64,000 bases of DNA, from assembly GCA_945902745.1 (NCBI GenBank), contig CAMDNE010000001.1:248001-312000 (forward strand). The letters run 5' to 3'. This DNA is from Chitinophaga pinensis (GTDB taxonomy: Bacteria > Bacteroidota > Bacteroidia > Flavobacteriales_D > Crocinitomicaceae). The notes under the pieces are model-generated. The model ran no database searches, had not been told where the DNA came from, and saw nothing but the letters and a program-made list of their open reading frames with translations. Below, in pieces: positions 1 through 8,437 of this stretch. Every line of letters starts with the position of its first letter. Within the stretch, counting starts at the first letter, position 1. The translations under genes and the position numbers were made by a program.

Positions 1-122
1 TTTTCTAAGGCTTCCATTTTTCCCAAACTTGCCTGAAGTTGGAATTCCTCTAAGTCATTTGCAGCACTTCTCATTTTATCAACCAATTGATCTATAAAAT
101 GGATATTTTCTTTAATTTCCAT
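1..122 (-). CDS. Hypothetical protein, N-terminal fragment
   Basis: An open frame starts at an ATG on the minus strand (complement of 120-122) and runs off the left edge, so only about 40 N-terminal residues are visible. They are charged and look helical (MEIKENIHFIDQL, then a stretch rich in E, K and Q), with no signal peptide or membrane segment. This could be a small coiled-coil cytoplasmic protein, but no family can be named from so little. Confidence 0.5.
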   Translation of the reverse strand, partial: MEIKENIHFIDQLVDKMRSAANDLEEFQLQASLGKMEALE

Positions 123-197
123 AAGTTCACTTTTTACAATAAAATTAAGTTAAACTAGAAATCAGGTAATGATTTAAATCAGTATAAAATATGACAA

Positions 198-2660
198 TTA
201 CTGTTTGTTGGGAATTTTCTTTTTGCGTTTCAAACTTTGGTAATCTAACCAGTATAATACTTTTATTGACAAACTATTTAAAGGTGCGTAATCAAACATA
301 GAAGAGAGGTTAATAAAATAGGATTGATTGATATTTGAATCGTCAGAAAATATGGAATTCTTCCAAACAATGTTTATTTCACTCCCCGGTTGGAAAACCC
401 AACGATAAACCATATCAATTGTAAAAGCATTAAAATTTGTATTGTAAACAGACACTCCATTTGCATCAAGTCCATCCAACGAATTTGGAATCAAAGTTCC
501 ATCTTGATTTAAATCAAAGAAGGAATCATAGGAAATTACTGATCTATAATGTCTCAATCGGAAGGTTATTCCCATTCTATTAGTGAGTGTATAACGAAAA
601 TTAATTGCATTTGTAGTATTTATTCTGTCTCTAGATCCAAAAACAACAGCACTAGAAGAAATTAAAGGTTCTCCAAATGCAACTGCGTAACCTTGGCTAT
701 TCATGGAGAAATTTTGTTCAAATTCATACACAAAAAACATTTTGTCACTTAAACGAAACCTAGGGCTTACGTTATAACCGTATTCTTGCCAATTCCCACG
801 GTCAATTATTGAATAATTAATTCCTAAATCAAGGGCAAATTTCTTTTGGTAATTGGATGAAAACCAACCTCCAAAATCAATCCATTTTGGTCCAATAAAA
901 AACATTCCTGCCGTACGTGGTTCAAAATAGTCGTAATTTTCAGTTATTCCACTATTCACTCTAATTCCTGCAGCATGGAATTTTTTCAATAGTATAAAGG
1001 CACTCCAATTTAAATAAGTTGCAGTATAAACGTTGGGCTTGTATAAACGATTGTAGGATAGACCCAAGTTAGTTGAAAATTGATTTAATTTCCAAAAAGG
1101 TTTGAAAATTCTATAAGACACAGATGCTTCAATAATCCGTTTATTATTATTTGAATTATAACCAAGATCATTTGGGTCATATGTATTTGATTCTTCAAAA
1201 TAAGAACCTTGAAACACAAAATTCCCAGTTTGTTTTCCTGATGTTAAACCATAATTATAGCCTGTCTTCGTATTGGTTGAAAAGAATTTATTAGACAAAG
1301 TTGTTCTGCCTGAAACGAAGTATTTATTATCTGAGGTGTTAAGCTTTGTGTTTAAGCCTGTTACATTGGCGTCGTAAAAAACACCTTCTCTCATCACGTT
1401 CGTATTTGTTAAAGTAATGGAACTGTTGTTTTTTAAATTTTGGTCTAAAACAACGACATTGTAATTTGTTAAAGGTGAAGAGATAATTTGCCTTTCAGCA
1501 CCAGTTATTGAATTCACAGCTGTTGCATTTTGTTCTGCTGTTAATCCATTAAAAACACCAATACCTAATCCTTTTTTTGTTCTTCCGGAAATTTTTGTTG
1601 CATTATATAATTTCGAGGAAGAAGGTGTATTTGTTAAATATTCACCTTCCGTCAAATTCGTACTTAAAACACTATAGGGTGATTGAATTCCGATTCGTCT
1701 TGAATAAAAAAGCCCAGACTTATTGAACAATTCAGTTCCTTCAGTGAAAAATTGCCTGTTCTCATTAAATTGAATTTCAAAAGGGCTTATATTCAATACT
1801 TTATTATCAAACACTACTTGCCCAAAATCAGGAACCAAAGTCATGTCTAAGGTGAAAGCCTCATTTAATCCAAGTTTTATATCCATTCCGCCGTTGAACG
1901 ATCCAGACCAATTACTTTGTCCTGATACGTCGGAAGGGTAATGATCAGCATAAGCAGATAAATAGGGCATGAATGCGAGTCTTAAGGGCGGTTCAATATC
2001 TTTAATATCTGTAACAACACCACATTGAACAAGCCAATTATCTAAGTCAGGTTTTATGGGACTCCAAGTTGTCTCTTCCCTGTTTCGACTAATTTGTCTG
2101 TAAAAATTAATGCCCCAGTTTTGAACATCAACTTTAGGAAAACGGAAAGCAGAGTAGGGAATACGCATTTCTACTTCCCAACCATTTTCAGTTCGTTTAA
2201 CAGCGCTGCTCCAAACCATATTCAGTTCAACACTTTCACCATAAGCAGACACTTTCGAGTCAAACTGAACCCCCATACTACTCACGCCGAAGGAAAAGCC
2301 ATTCTGATCATCATTGTAGGTATCAAGGATTATTTGGAAATTATCAATATTGGCATTAAAATCATCTCTTTCAGATAATACATTTGAAATATGTTCAGCT
2401 TTGTCGTGGCAAATTGCAGCTACATAAATTGCACTTTTATCGTACATGATTTTAACCTCAGTTTGCTGTGTTGATGCTAAACCAGGCTGAGGTTTAAACT
2501 GTGTGAAATCCCGAATGGTTTGAGCATTTGCCCAATCAGTTTCAATAATTTGCCCATCAATGGTTATTTTTTCCACAGTAGAAAATGCGGCAATAGATTT
2601 CTGTCCAAACGAAGAGATAGAACAAAACAATAAACAAAATAAAAAGACTTTTTTTAACAT
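198..2660 (-). CDS. DUF5916 outer-membrane protein with N-terminal CBM9-like domain
   Basis: An 820-residue exported protein. A signal peptide (MLKKVFLFCLLFCSISSFGQ) is followed by a carbohydrate-binding family 9-like beta-sandwich (about residues 25-210) with the usual IDGQIIETDWANA opening. The remaining ~600 residues alternate hydrophobic and polar residues, as expected for a large outer-membrane beta-barrel, and match the DUF5916 family of Bacteroidota. The exact role is unknown; related proteins are often annotated as hydrolases or surface proteins without proof. I chose the ATG at 2660. A longer frame begins at TTG 2669, but that codon lies inside a perfect TATATTTG promoter element (2667-2674 on the minus strand). 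The gene stands alone, with no co-oriented partner closer than about 150 nt. Confidence 0.85.
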   Translation of the reverse strand: MLKKVFLFCLLFCSISSFGQKSIAAFSTVEKITIDGQIIETDWANAQTIRDFTQFKPQPGLASTQQTEVKIMYDKSAIYVAAICHDKAEHISNVLSERDDFNANIDNFQIILDTYNDDQNGFSFGVSSMGVQFDSKVSAYGESVELNMVWSSAVKRTENGWEVEMRIPYSAFRFPKVDVQNWGINFYRQISRNREETTWSPIKPDLDNWLVQCGVVTDIKDIEPPLRLAFMPYLSAYADHYPSDVSGQSNWSGSFNGGMDIKLGLNEAFTLDMTLVPDFGQVVFDNKVLNISPFEIQFNENRQFFTEGTELFNKSGLFYSRRIGIQSPYSVLSTNLTEGEYLTNTPSSSKLYNATKISGRTKKGLGIGVFNGLTAEQNATAVNSITGAERQIISSPLTNYNVVVLDQNLKNNSSITLTNTNVMREGVFYDANVTGLNTKLNTSDNKYFVSGRTTLSNKFFSTNTKTGYNYGLTSGKQTGNFVFQGSYFEESNTYDPNDLGYNSNNNKRIIEASVSYRIFKPFWKLNQFSTNLGLSYNRLYKPNVYTATYLNWSAFILLKKFHAAGIRVNSGITENYDYFEPRTAGMFFIGPKWIDFGGWFSSNYQKKFALDLGINYSIIDRGNWQEYGYNVSPRFRLSDKMFFVYEFEQNFSMNSQGYAVAFGEPLISSSAVVFGSRDRINTTNAINFRYTLTNRMGITFRLRHYRSVISYDSFFDLNQDGTLIPNSLDGLDANGVSVYNTNFNAFTIDMVYRWVFQPGSEINIVWKNSIFSDDSNINQSYFINLSSMFDYAPLNSLSIKVLYWLDYQSLKRKKKIPNKQ

Positions 2661-2666
2661 TAAGAA

Positions 2667-2674
2667 CAAATATA
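2667..2674 (-). promoter_or_regulatory. -7 promoter element of the DUF5916 gene
   Basis: TATATTTG on the minus strand matches the Bacteroidota -7 consensus TAnnTTTG and ends 6 nt before the ATG at 2660. I see no convincing TTTG element about 20 nt upstream. Confidence 0.5.
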
Positions 2675-2808
2675 ACGCTTTGAGAATTTTTAAAACTGAA
2701 AATTATATGAATGGTTATACGCGTATACCAATTACACAAACATCGTCTAATTGGTTAAGTTTTCCTTTCCAATTCTCAAAGAAAATTAGTGCTTGCTTCA
2801 TCTTTAAC

Positions 2809-4065
2809 TTAGTAATTTAAAAATGATTTTGTCAACCATTCTCTATGAATTGGGTGTGCAATACTGATTAATAATTTAGCTCTCTCTTGAATTGTTTTTC
2901 CATACAAATTGACTGCGCCATATTCGGTCACAACCCAATGAACATGAGCTCGAGTTGTCACTACTCCAGCACCATTTTTTAACGTAGGGACAATTTTTGA
3001 TTCACCTTTATTTGTAATTGACGAAAGCGCTATTATTGGTTTCCCTCCTTCAGATAAAGATGCTCCGCGAATGAAATCCATCTGTCCTCCAACACCTGAA
3101 AATATTTTTGTACCAATCGAATCGGCGCATACTTGACCGCTTAAATCTATCTCAATTGCACTGTTAATTGCTGTTACTTTTGGGTTTTTCCGTATGATTT
3201 CAACGCTATTTACGTATGCGAAATCAAGCATCTTAACCATAGGATTATCATCAATGAAATCATATAACGCTTTAGAACCAATAGCAAAAGAACCAACAAT
3301 AAAGTTTCTATATTTTGTTTTTTGAGAACCATTTATAACACCTGATTTTATAAGTGGCAAAATTCCATCGGAAAACATTTCTGAATGAATACCCAAATCT
3401 TTATGACCACCTAAACAAGATAATACTGCGTTTGGGATGGCTCCAATGCCCATTTGTAAAGTGGCACCATCTTCAACTAATTCAGAAATGTTTTTACCTA
3501 TTAATAATTCATTATCCGTTAATGAATGGCAAACAATTTCAGGAAGTGGAACATCTTGTTCTGTTTTAAAATGAATTTTTGAAATATGGATAAATCCATC
3601 ACCGTGTGTTCTCGGTACAAATTTATTTATTTGTGCGATGATGATTTTTGCAGTTTGAACAGCAGCTAGCGATATGTCTACTGAAGTTCCAAGAGAACAA
3701 TAACCGTGTATATCAGGGGTTGAAACAGATATTATAGCAACATCTAATTGAATGCCACCAGATCGAAATAATGATGGTACCTCACTTAAAAAGACGGGAA
3801 TATAACTTCCTCTGCCAGCTTGAATATTTTCACGCGTATTTTGTCCAACGAAAAATGGTTTAACAACGAACGATTCTGCCATTTCTTTTGCAGCATAAGG
3901 AGCATCGCCTTCCGTATGTATAGAATAAATACTTACGTTTTTTAATTCGGTATGTCTTTTTGAAAGTGCTTCAACAAGTTTTAATGGCGTTGCAGCAGCA
4001 GAATGTATGAAAACATGGTCATTCGATTTAACACATTTTACAGCATCATCTGGACTAAATGTCAT
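2809..4065 (-). CDS. Acetyl-CoA hydrolase/CoA-transferase family (4-hydroxybutyrate CoA-transferase-like)
   Basis: A 418-residue cytoplasmic enzyme of the family I CoA-transferases. The N-terminal half has the HSAAATPLKLVEAL segment. The C-terminal acetyl-CoA hydrolase/transferase domain carries the glycine-rich MGIGAIPNAVL segment (about 205-215) and IHSEMFSDG, whose glutamate near residue 229 fits the position of the catalytic Glu that forms the enzyme-CoA thioester in 4-hydroxybutyrate CoA-transferases. The likely reaction is CoA transfer between short-chain acyl-CoA and a carboxylate such as acetate; substrate choice cannot be read here. The length suits the family (about 420-440). It starts at ATG 4065, with no obvious pathway partners on either side. 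Confidence 0.9.
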   Translation of the reverse strand: MTFSPDDAVKCVKSNDHVFIHSAAATPLKLVEALSKRHTELKNVSIYSIHTEGDAPYAAKEMAESFVVKPFFVGQNTRENIQAGRGSYIPVFLSEVPSLFRSGGIQLDVAIISVSTPDIHGYCSLGTSVDISLAAVQTAKIIIAQINKFVPRTHGDGFIHISKIHFKTEQDVPLPEIVCHSLTDNELLIGKNISELVEDGATLQMGIGAIPNAVLSCLGGHKDLGIHSEMFSDGILPLIKSGVINGSQKTKYRNFIVGSFAIGSKALYDFIDDNPMVKMLDFAYVNSVEIIRKNPKVTAINSAIEIDLSGQVCADSIGTKIFSGVGGQMDFIRGASLSEGGKPIIALSSITNKGESKIVPTLKNGAGVVTTRAHVHWVVTEYGAVNLYGKTIQERAKLLISIAHPIHREWLTKSFLNY

Positions 4066-4118
4066 TGGTTTTTTGTTTTAAATTTAGAAAAATAATTCCA
4101 AATTTAGAAAGAAAAATA

Positions 4119-4886
4119 TTAAATATAACCTATCAAATCATACGTTTGATAACCAATAACTTCTTTCATCAAGTGGTTCCAATTTTCAAAATTACTGACG
4201 GAAGGAATGAAATACTGATCCCAGAAATAGTTTCTAGTTGGTCCTGTATATAAATCAGTAGAATACGTATCACATTTGAGTCCAGCTTTGTCAAAACAAC
4301 CCTTTGCACGTTTCATGTGAGAACCTGAAGTAATTAATATAAATTTCGTGAAATGGGGATATGAACGGTTTAATAATTTCTTCGTTTCAACTGCATTTTC
4401 ATATGTGTTGCGTGATTTTTCTTCAGTAATGATATCTATTTCAGGAATTCCCCATCCGATTAAAACTTCCTTCATCTGTTTTGCTTCATGCAATCCTCTA
4501 TCTGTTATATATCCACTATCTCCACTGATGAGTATTTTTTTTATTTTCCCTTTGTGATAGAGTGTTATCGCTTGCCAGATTCTATCGCCTCCTCTTCGAA
4601 TACTGATGACATTCAAATCCGTATTGTATTCTGCCATCCCGGTTAAAACAATCCCAACTTCAGCCTTTTTGACATCTGCTATTTTTTTACCAGGAACCTC
4701 CCAAAGCCTACAAAATTCAGAAAATATAAAGGTGTTGGTGAAAAACAAAAAAAGAATTAAAGCTGTCCATTTAAATCGTTTTCGACCTTTTTCTTTTTTC
4801 CATAGAAAGGCTCCAAAGACGGCAACAACCAACCAAGTAAAAGGAGATAATAAGAATAGTAAAGCTTTTGACAGAATAAAAAACAT
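4119..4886 (-). CDS. YdcF/SanA/ElyC-like DUF218 membrane protein
   Basis: A 255-residue protein. Two hydrophobic segments (about residues 5-28 and 38-58) anchor it in the inner membrane. The DUF218 domain follows, with the characteristic blocks VGIVLTGM, GGDRIWQAITLY, ILISGDSG, EEKSRNTYENAV and LITSGSHMKRA. ElyC and SanA of enterobacteria, in the same family, act in envelope or cell-wall integrity; that role is carried over by family only. The start is ATG at 4886. It lies downstream of the divergent MscS gene and shares the 4887-4979 intergenic stretch with it. Confidence 0.85.
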   Translation of the reverse strand: MFFILSKALLFLLSPFTWLVVAVFGAFLWKKEKGRKRFKWTALILFLFFTNTFIFSEFCRLWEVPGKKIADVKKAEVGIVLTGMAEYNTDLNVISIRRGGDRIWQAITLYHKGKIKKILISGDSGYITDRGLHEAKQMKEVLIGWGIPEIDIITEEKSRNTYENAVETKKLLNRSYPHFTKFILITSGSHMKRAKGCFDKAGLKCDTYSTDLYTGPTRNYFWDQYFIPSVSNFENWNHLMKEVIGYQTYDLIGYI

Positions 4887-4951
4887 GGTACAAAAATAAC
4901 TTCTTTGTTTGCATTTAATTGAATTTTATGATTGGATTACTTAAGAAGGGT

Positions 4952-4959
4952 TAATTTTG
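4952..4959 (+). promoter_or_regulatory. -7 promoter element of the MscS gene
   Basis: TAATTTTG matches TAnnTTTG and lies 20 nt upstream of the ATG at 4980. A TTGG at 4932-4935 is a possible -33 half-site at short spacing. Confidence 0.5.
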
Positions 4960-4979
4960 TGCTTAAAAAAAGAAAATAA

Positions 4980-5816
4980 ATGGCGTGGCTTGAAGAGGTT
5001 TTTGGTATTAAGTATACGGATGTGAATCAGTTTCTAGTAAAAATTGGAACTAATTTATTGATGTGCATCGTCATCCTAATAGTAGGTTTTTGGTTGGCAA
5101 AAGTTATCTCAAGAGCATTAAGAAAAATATTAAGAAAAAGCAATACTGATGAAGGGTTAGTAACGTTTGCAACAAGCTTTATATCTATGGTTCTCAAGAT
5201 TTTAGTTGTTGTTACTGCAATTAGTCAATTAGGCATAGAGATGACCTCTTTTGTCGCATTATTAGGAGCGGCGGGCTTGGCAATTGGTATGGCCTTTTCT
5301 GGGACACTCTCAAATTTTGCCGGAGGAATTATGATCCTGGTTTTGAAGCCTTTTAGAGTCGGTGATATAATCTTTACTCAAGGTGAAAAGGGTATTGTAA
5401 AAGAAATTCAAATCTTTAACACTTATTTATATACAACAGATAATAAAGTAATCATATTACCAAATGGACCTGTTGCAAATGGGAATATTATAAATTTCAC
5501 TAAAGCCGATACGAGAAGAGTTGATTGGTTATTTAGTATTGCATATGGAGATGAATTTGAAAAAGCCAAAACATTACTTGAACAATTCATTAAAGAAGAT
5601 GCTAGAATACTGTCTGATCCTGAATCATTTATCGGGATTCAATTACTTGCGAATTCATCAGTAAATATTACTGTTCAAGTGTGGGTTCAAACAGATGATG
5701 TAAATCCTGTGTTTTTTGAGATGAATGAAAGAGTTTACAATGAATTCGAAAAAGCTGGATTACACTTTCCTTACCCACAAATGGATGTGCATATAAAACC
5801 GAATGGAAATGTCTGA
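4980..5816 (+). CDS. Small-conductance mechanosensitive ion channel (MscS family)
   Basis: A 278-residue inner-membrane channel that opens under membrane tension to release solutes in hypo-osmotic shock. Three N-terminal membrane segments are visible (about 20-43, 65-85 and 90-125). The last is the pore helix with the typical small-residue pattern LLGAAGLAIGMAFSGTLSNF, followed by FAGGIMILVLKPFRVGD, which leads into the cytoplasmic beta domain (TTDNKVIILPNG) and the alpha/beta cage. Length and architecture match E. coli MscS (286 aa). The 3' end overlaps the thioesterase gene by 14 nt, so the two are probably translationally coupled. Confidence 0.95.
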   Translation: MAWLEEVFGIKYTDVNQFLVKIGTNLLMCIVILIVGFWLAKVISRALRKILRKSNTDEGLVTFATSFISMVLKILVVVTAISQLGIEMTSFVALLGAAGLAIGMAFSGTLSNFAGGIMILVLKPFRVGDIIFTQGEKGIVKEIQIFNTYLYTTDNKVIILPNGPVANGNIINFTKADTRRVDWLFSIAYGDEFEKAKTLLEQFIKEDARILSDPESFIGIQLLANSSVNITVQVWVQTDDVNPVFFEMNERVYNEFEKAGLHFPYPQMDVHIKPNGNV

Positions 5817-6243
5817 TTTGAACGAGCATCCATTAATTATTGATTACATCTCACAAAATAATTTTGGTAGATTGTTGGGAATGAATTTCACTATTTTATC
5901 TCCGGGACATGTAGCATATTCAATAAGTATCAATCAATCACACTTGGCCACTCCCGTTGCTGTTCATGGTGGAGTTGTTGCTTCTTTATTGGATGCTACA
6001 GTTGGTGTTGGAGCTTTATCAGCAGTTTGCGAAGAAGGAAAGGTTGTTTCAACAGTAGAATTATCTATCTCTTATTTGTCCCCAGCTTTTTTATATGATG
6101 AGCTAATTGCAACATCTGAACTCGTGAAAATCGGTAAAAGATTGATTTTTATGGAGGCTAAAGTTGTCAACCAAAATGGTTTACTTTTAGCCAAAGCAAC
6201 CGCAATTTTAAATTCATACCCTAAAGAAAAAGCTGGTTATTAA
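5803..6243 (+). CDS. PaaI-like hotdog-fold acyl-CoA thioesterase
   Basis: A 146-residue hotdog-fold protein of the PaaI/YbgC-like thioesterase group, predicted to hydrolyse acyl- or phenylacetyl-type CoA thioesters in the cytoplasm. The central block HGGVVASLLDATVGVGAL (about residues 55-72) is the family signature: the long helix with the active-site acidic residue after the HGG loop. The start at 5803 overlaps the upstream channel gene by 14 nt; a second ATG at 5809 gives an 8-nt overlap and is equally possible. No substrate-specific context is present. Confidence 0.9.
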   Translation: MEMSDLNEHPLIIDYISQNNFGRLLGMNFTILSPGHVAYSISINQSHLATPVAVHGGVVASLLDATVGVGALSAVCEEGKVVSTVELSISYLSPAFLYDELIATSELVKIGKRLIFMEAKVVNQNGLLLAKATAILNSYPKEKAGY

Positions 6244-6372
6244 TTCTCTTTTTCTAGAAGTCTAAAGTTTCGAAGTAAAATACATTACTTTTTTTTTCAT
6301 TTCCGATTAAAGAGTGAGCGCATGCAAATGGCTATGCTTTTGCTGAATTAATTATTTTTAAAATAAACAGAC

Positions 6373-6386
6373 CGACTAATCAGTCG
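6373..6386 (+). promoter_or_regulatory. Candidate TetR operator
   Basis: A perfect inverted repeat, CGACT-aatc-AGTCG, lies 36 nt upstream of the regulator's ATG and about 17-30 nt upstream of a TATTTTTG -7 element (6403-6410). Palindromes of this CGACT/AGTCG type are typical of TetR-family operators, so autoregulation of the regulator-SDR pair is likely. This is inference from position and symmetry. Confidence 0.6.
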
Positions 6387-6422
6387 ATGTTAATTTTTAT
6401 GTTATTTTTGACAAAAAAAGGA

Positions 6423-6983
6423 ATGTTAGATAAGCGAACCAAATTAATGAACGCTGCAAAAGTGCTTTTTTCTGAAAATGGGTTTTATGCAACTCCAACG
6501 GCTAAAATTGCGAAAGAAGCAGGAGTCAGTAATGGAATTTTGTTTCATTATTTTCCAACAAAAGCAGATCTAATTCATGCCATGTATTATGATATAAAAG
6601 ATCGAATTTTTAACTATTCAGTGAGTCAGATATACAAAGAAGCTACATTGAAAGAAAGTATTTATACACTTTGGCTAGCAGCTGTTGAGTGGAATCTAGA
6701 AAATTCTGAAGATTTTGAATTCATGTTACAATTTGAAAATTCACCCTATTTTTCAAATGAAATTGAGAAAAAACATAAATATGTCCAAATGAGTATAGAA
6801 TTGGCGGAACAAGGTCGACTCCAAAATATTTTTAAAGATGTTGATCCTTTGCTTTTGTTTCAAACGATGTCATGCCTGGTCGAAACGAATGTGAAATTTC
6901 TAAAGTACAATCCAATATTTCAAAATGATGTGGGATTTAAAAATACGTTATTCGAAATAGCGTGGGATGCAATTAAAAAATAA
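6423..6983 (+). CDS. TetR/AcrR family transcriptional regulator
   Basis: A 186-residue repressor. The N-terminal helix-turn-helix is clear: AAKVLFSENGFYATPTAKIA, then the recognition helix region VSNGILFHYFPTKADLI. The C-terminal ligand domain is divergent, as usual. I chose the ATG at 6423 because AAAAAAAGGA precedes it as a ribosome-binding site and because an alternative upstream start (6387) would directly follow the operator-like palindrome and lie upstream of the -7 element TATTTTTG (6403-6410). The SDR gene starts 26 nt downstream, so the regulator probably controls itself and that oxidoreductase. The inducer is unknown. Confidence 0.93.
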   Translation: MLDKRTKLMNAAKVLFSENGFYATPTAKIAKEAGVSNGILFHYFPTKADLIHAMYYDIKDRIFNYSVSQIYKEATLKESIYTLWLAAVEWNLENSEDFEFMLQFENSPYFSNEIEKKHKYVQMSIELAEQGRLQNIFKDVDPLLLFQTMSCLVETNVKFLKYNPIFQNDVGFKNTLFEIAWDAIKK

Positions 6984-7009
6984 CTAACAATCTAAAAAAA
7001 TAATAATAA

Positions 7010-7786
7010 ATGAAAAATGTAGGATTAATAACTGGCGCTTCAAGTGGAATTGGAATGGAATTGGCAAAAATTCATGCATCAAAAGGGCGAGATTTAATTC
7101 TTGTCGCTCGACGAGTTGACGAACTAATGAAATTGAAAATTGAATTAGAAGCTTCGTTTAAAATTCACGTAGAAGTAATTCCAATGGATTTGATGAAAGA
7201 AAATGCAGCAGATTCCTTATTTCAACTTGTCAAAGAAAAAAATATTCAAGTTGATTACTTATTTAATAATGCTGGTTTAGGTGGTTATGGTAAGTTTCAT
7301 GAGCGTGATTTGAAAAAAGAACGCGAAATGATTCAACTCAATGTTATAGCATTAACGGAACTAACTCATTTGTTTTTGCCTGAAATGATTCAAAGAAAAT
7401 CAGGGAAAATTCTAAACACAGCAAGCACAGCCGGTTTTATGCCTGGACCAATGCAAACTGTTTATTTTGCTACAAAAGCATTTGTTGTTTCTTTTACTCA
7501 AGGAGTCGCTCAAGAGGTTTGTAACGATGGTGTAACCTTGACAGCGCTTTGTCCAGGACCCGTTCAAACAGAGTTTGAAAAAGCAGCTGGCATGGAAGGT
7601 AGTGGTTTATTCAAGTCTGCCGTCTCAGCTGAATCAACAGCGCTAAAAGGTTATAATGCAATGGAAAAAGGAAAATTAATTGCCATTTCAGATAGTACTT
7701 TGAAATTTGCTTTGAATTGGATTTTACCGTTTGCTCCAAGGAAGATGGTTCTGAAAATGGTTCAAAATCTACAAACAATTAAATAA
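7010..7786 (+). CDS. Short-chain dehydrogenase/reductase (classical SDR)
   Basis: A 258-residue NAD(P)-dependent oxidoreductase. The cofactor-binding TGASSGIG motif is at residues 8-15, NNAG at about 89-92, and the catalytic serine and YxxxK in STAGFMPGPMQTVYFATKAF. An arginine pair near the end of the second strand (LVARRVDEL) suggests a preference for NADPH. The segment LCPGPVQTEF is also conserved in this subfamily of acyl/aldehyde-type SDRs. It forms an operon with the TetR gene just upstream. The substrate is not determinable from the sequence. Confidence 0.93.
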   Translation: MKNVGLITGASSGIGMELAKIHASKGRDLILVARRVDELMKLKIELEASFKIHVEVIPMDLMKENAADSLFQLVKEKNIQVDYLFNNAGLGGYGKFHERDLKKEREMIQLNVIALTELTHLFLPEMIQRKSGKILNTASTAGFMPGPMQTVYFATKAFVVSFTQGVAQEVCNDGVTLTALCPGPVQTEFEKAAGMEGSGLFKSAVSAESTALKGYNAMEKGKLIAISDSTLKFALNWILPFAPRKMVLKMVQNLQTIK

Positions 7787-7824
7787 TTTAAAAATGGTGT
7801 TTCTCGGAACACTTTTTTTATACT

Positions 7825-7832
7825 TACTTTTG
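7825..7832 (+). promoter_or_regulatory. -7 promoter element of the Tat subunit gene
   Basis: TACTTTTG matches TAnnTTTG and ends 21 nt before the ATG at 7854. Confidence 0.5.
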
Positions 7833-7853
7833 TAATCTTAAACGAAGAAAAAA

Positions 7854-8246
7854 ATGCTGTTATTTTTAAATGACATTGCAGGTTCAGAAGTACTTGTGAT
7901 TTTAGTTTTCATTCTCATGTTCTTTGGGTCAAAAAGTATCCCTGGTATTGCCCGTTCATTTGGTAAAACTATTCGTCAAATTAAAGAAGCGTCAAGCGAT
8001 TTGCAGCATGAGATAAAAAAATCCGGTTTGGATATCAAAAAAGACCTGAATCTAACTGGTTTAATTGCTGAAACAAAGAATGATATTCAACAACCATTGG
8101 ATCAATATGTTTCTGATTTGGACAATGCAATCGAATTTAAACCCAACCGAAACAGTCAAATTCCATCGACACCTGTTTTAGATATTGAGACACCTAGTGA
8201 GTCTGAACCGAAAATCGAAAATGACGAAATAAACTTAAAAGATTAA
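7854..8246 (+). CDS. tatA: Twin-arginine translocase TatA/TatB-type subunit
   Basis: A 130-residue inner-membrane protein. A short N-terminal membrane helix (about residues 10-24) leads through the FGSKSIPG hinge into an amphipathic helix (ARSFGKTIRQIKEASSDL) and an acidic, proline-rich, disordered tail. This is the TatA/B/E architecture, which forms the protein-conducting part of the Tat pathway for folded, often cofactor-containing proteins. The sequence cannot firmly separate TatA from TatB; the long tail is a little TatB-like. No tatC is adjacent. It has its own promoter element. Confidence 0.88.
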   Translation: MLLFLNDIAGSEVLVILVFILMFFGSKSIPGIARSFGKTIRQIKEASSDLQHEIKKSGLDIKKDLNLTGLIAETKNDIQQPLDQYVSDLDNAIEFKPNRNSQIPSTPVLDIETPSESEPKIENDEINLKD

Positions 8247-8407
8247 GTTATTTAAATTCAGTTAATTAAAAGAAGAATATCGTGTCAGATTTTGTTGTTT
8301 TTTCAAGATTTAAAATACGGCAATCTGTTTAATTGTGAGTTTCGTCTTGTCAATTACTTGTTTAGTCTTCAATAAAAAATAAATTTCGCCTTTCCTCTTT
8401 TTATACG

Positions 8408-8415
8408 TACCTTTG
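8408..8415 (+). promoter_or_regulatory. -7 promoter element of the DEAD-box helicase gene
   Basis: TACCTTTG matches TAnnTTTG and ends 22 nt before the ATG at 8438. Confidence 0.55.
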
Positions 8416-8437
8416 CACCCAATTTTAAAAATATATA

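Noticed and set aside
2094-2378. Plus-strand frame opposite the DUF5916 gene
   Set aside because: It lies wholly inside a well-supported gene, without domain, signal or promoter.
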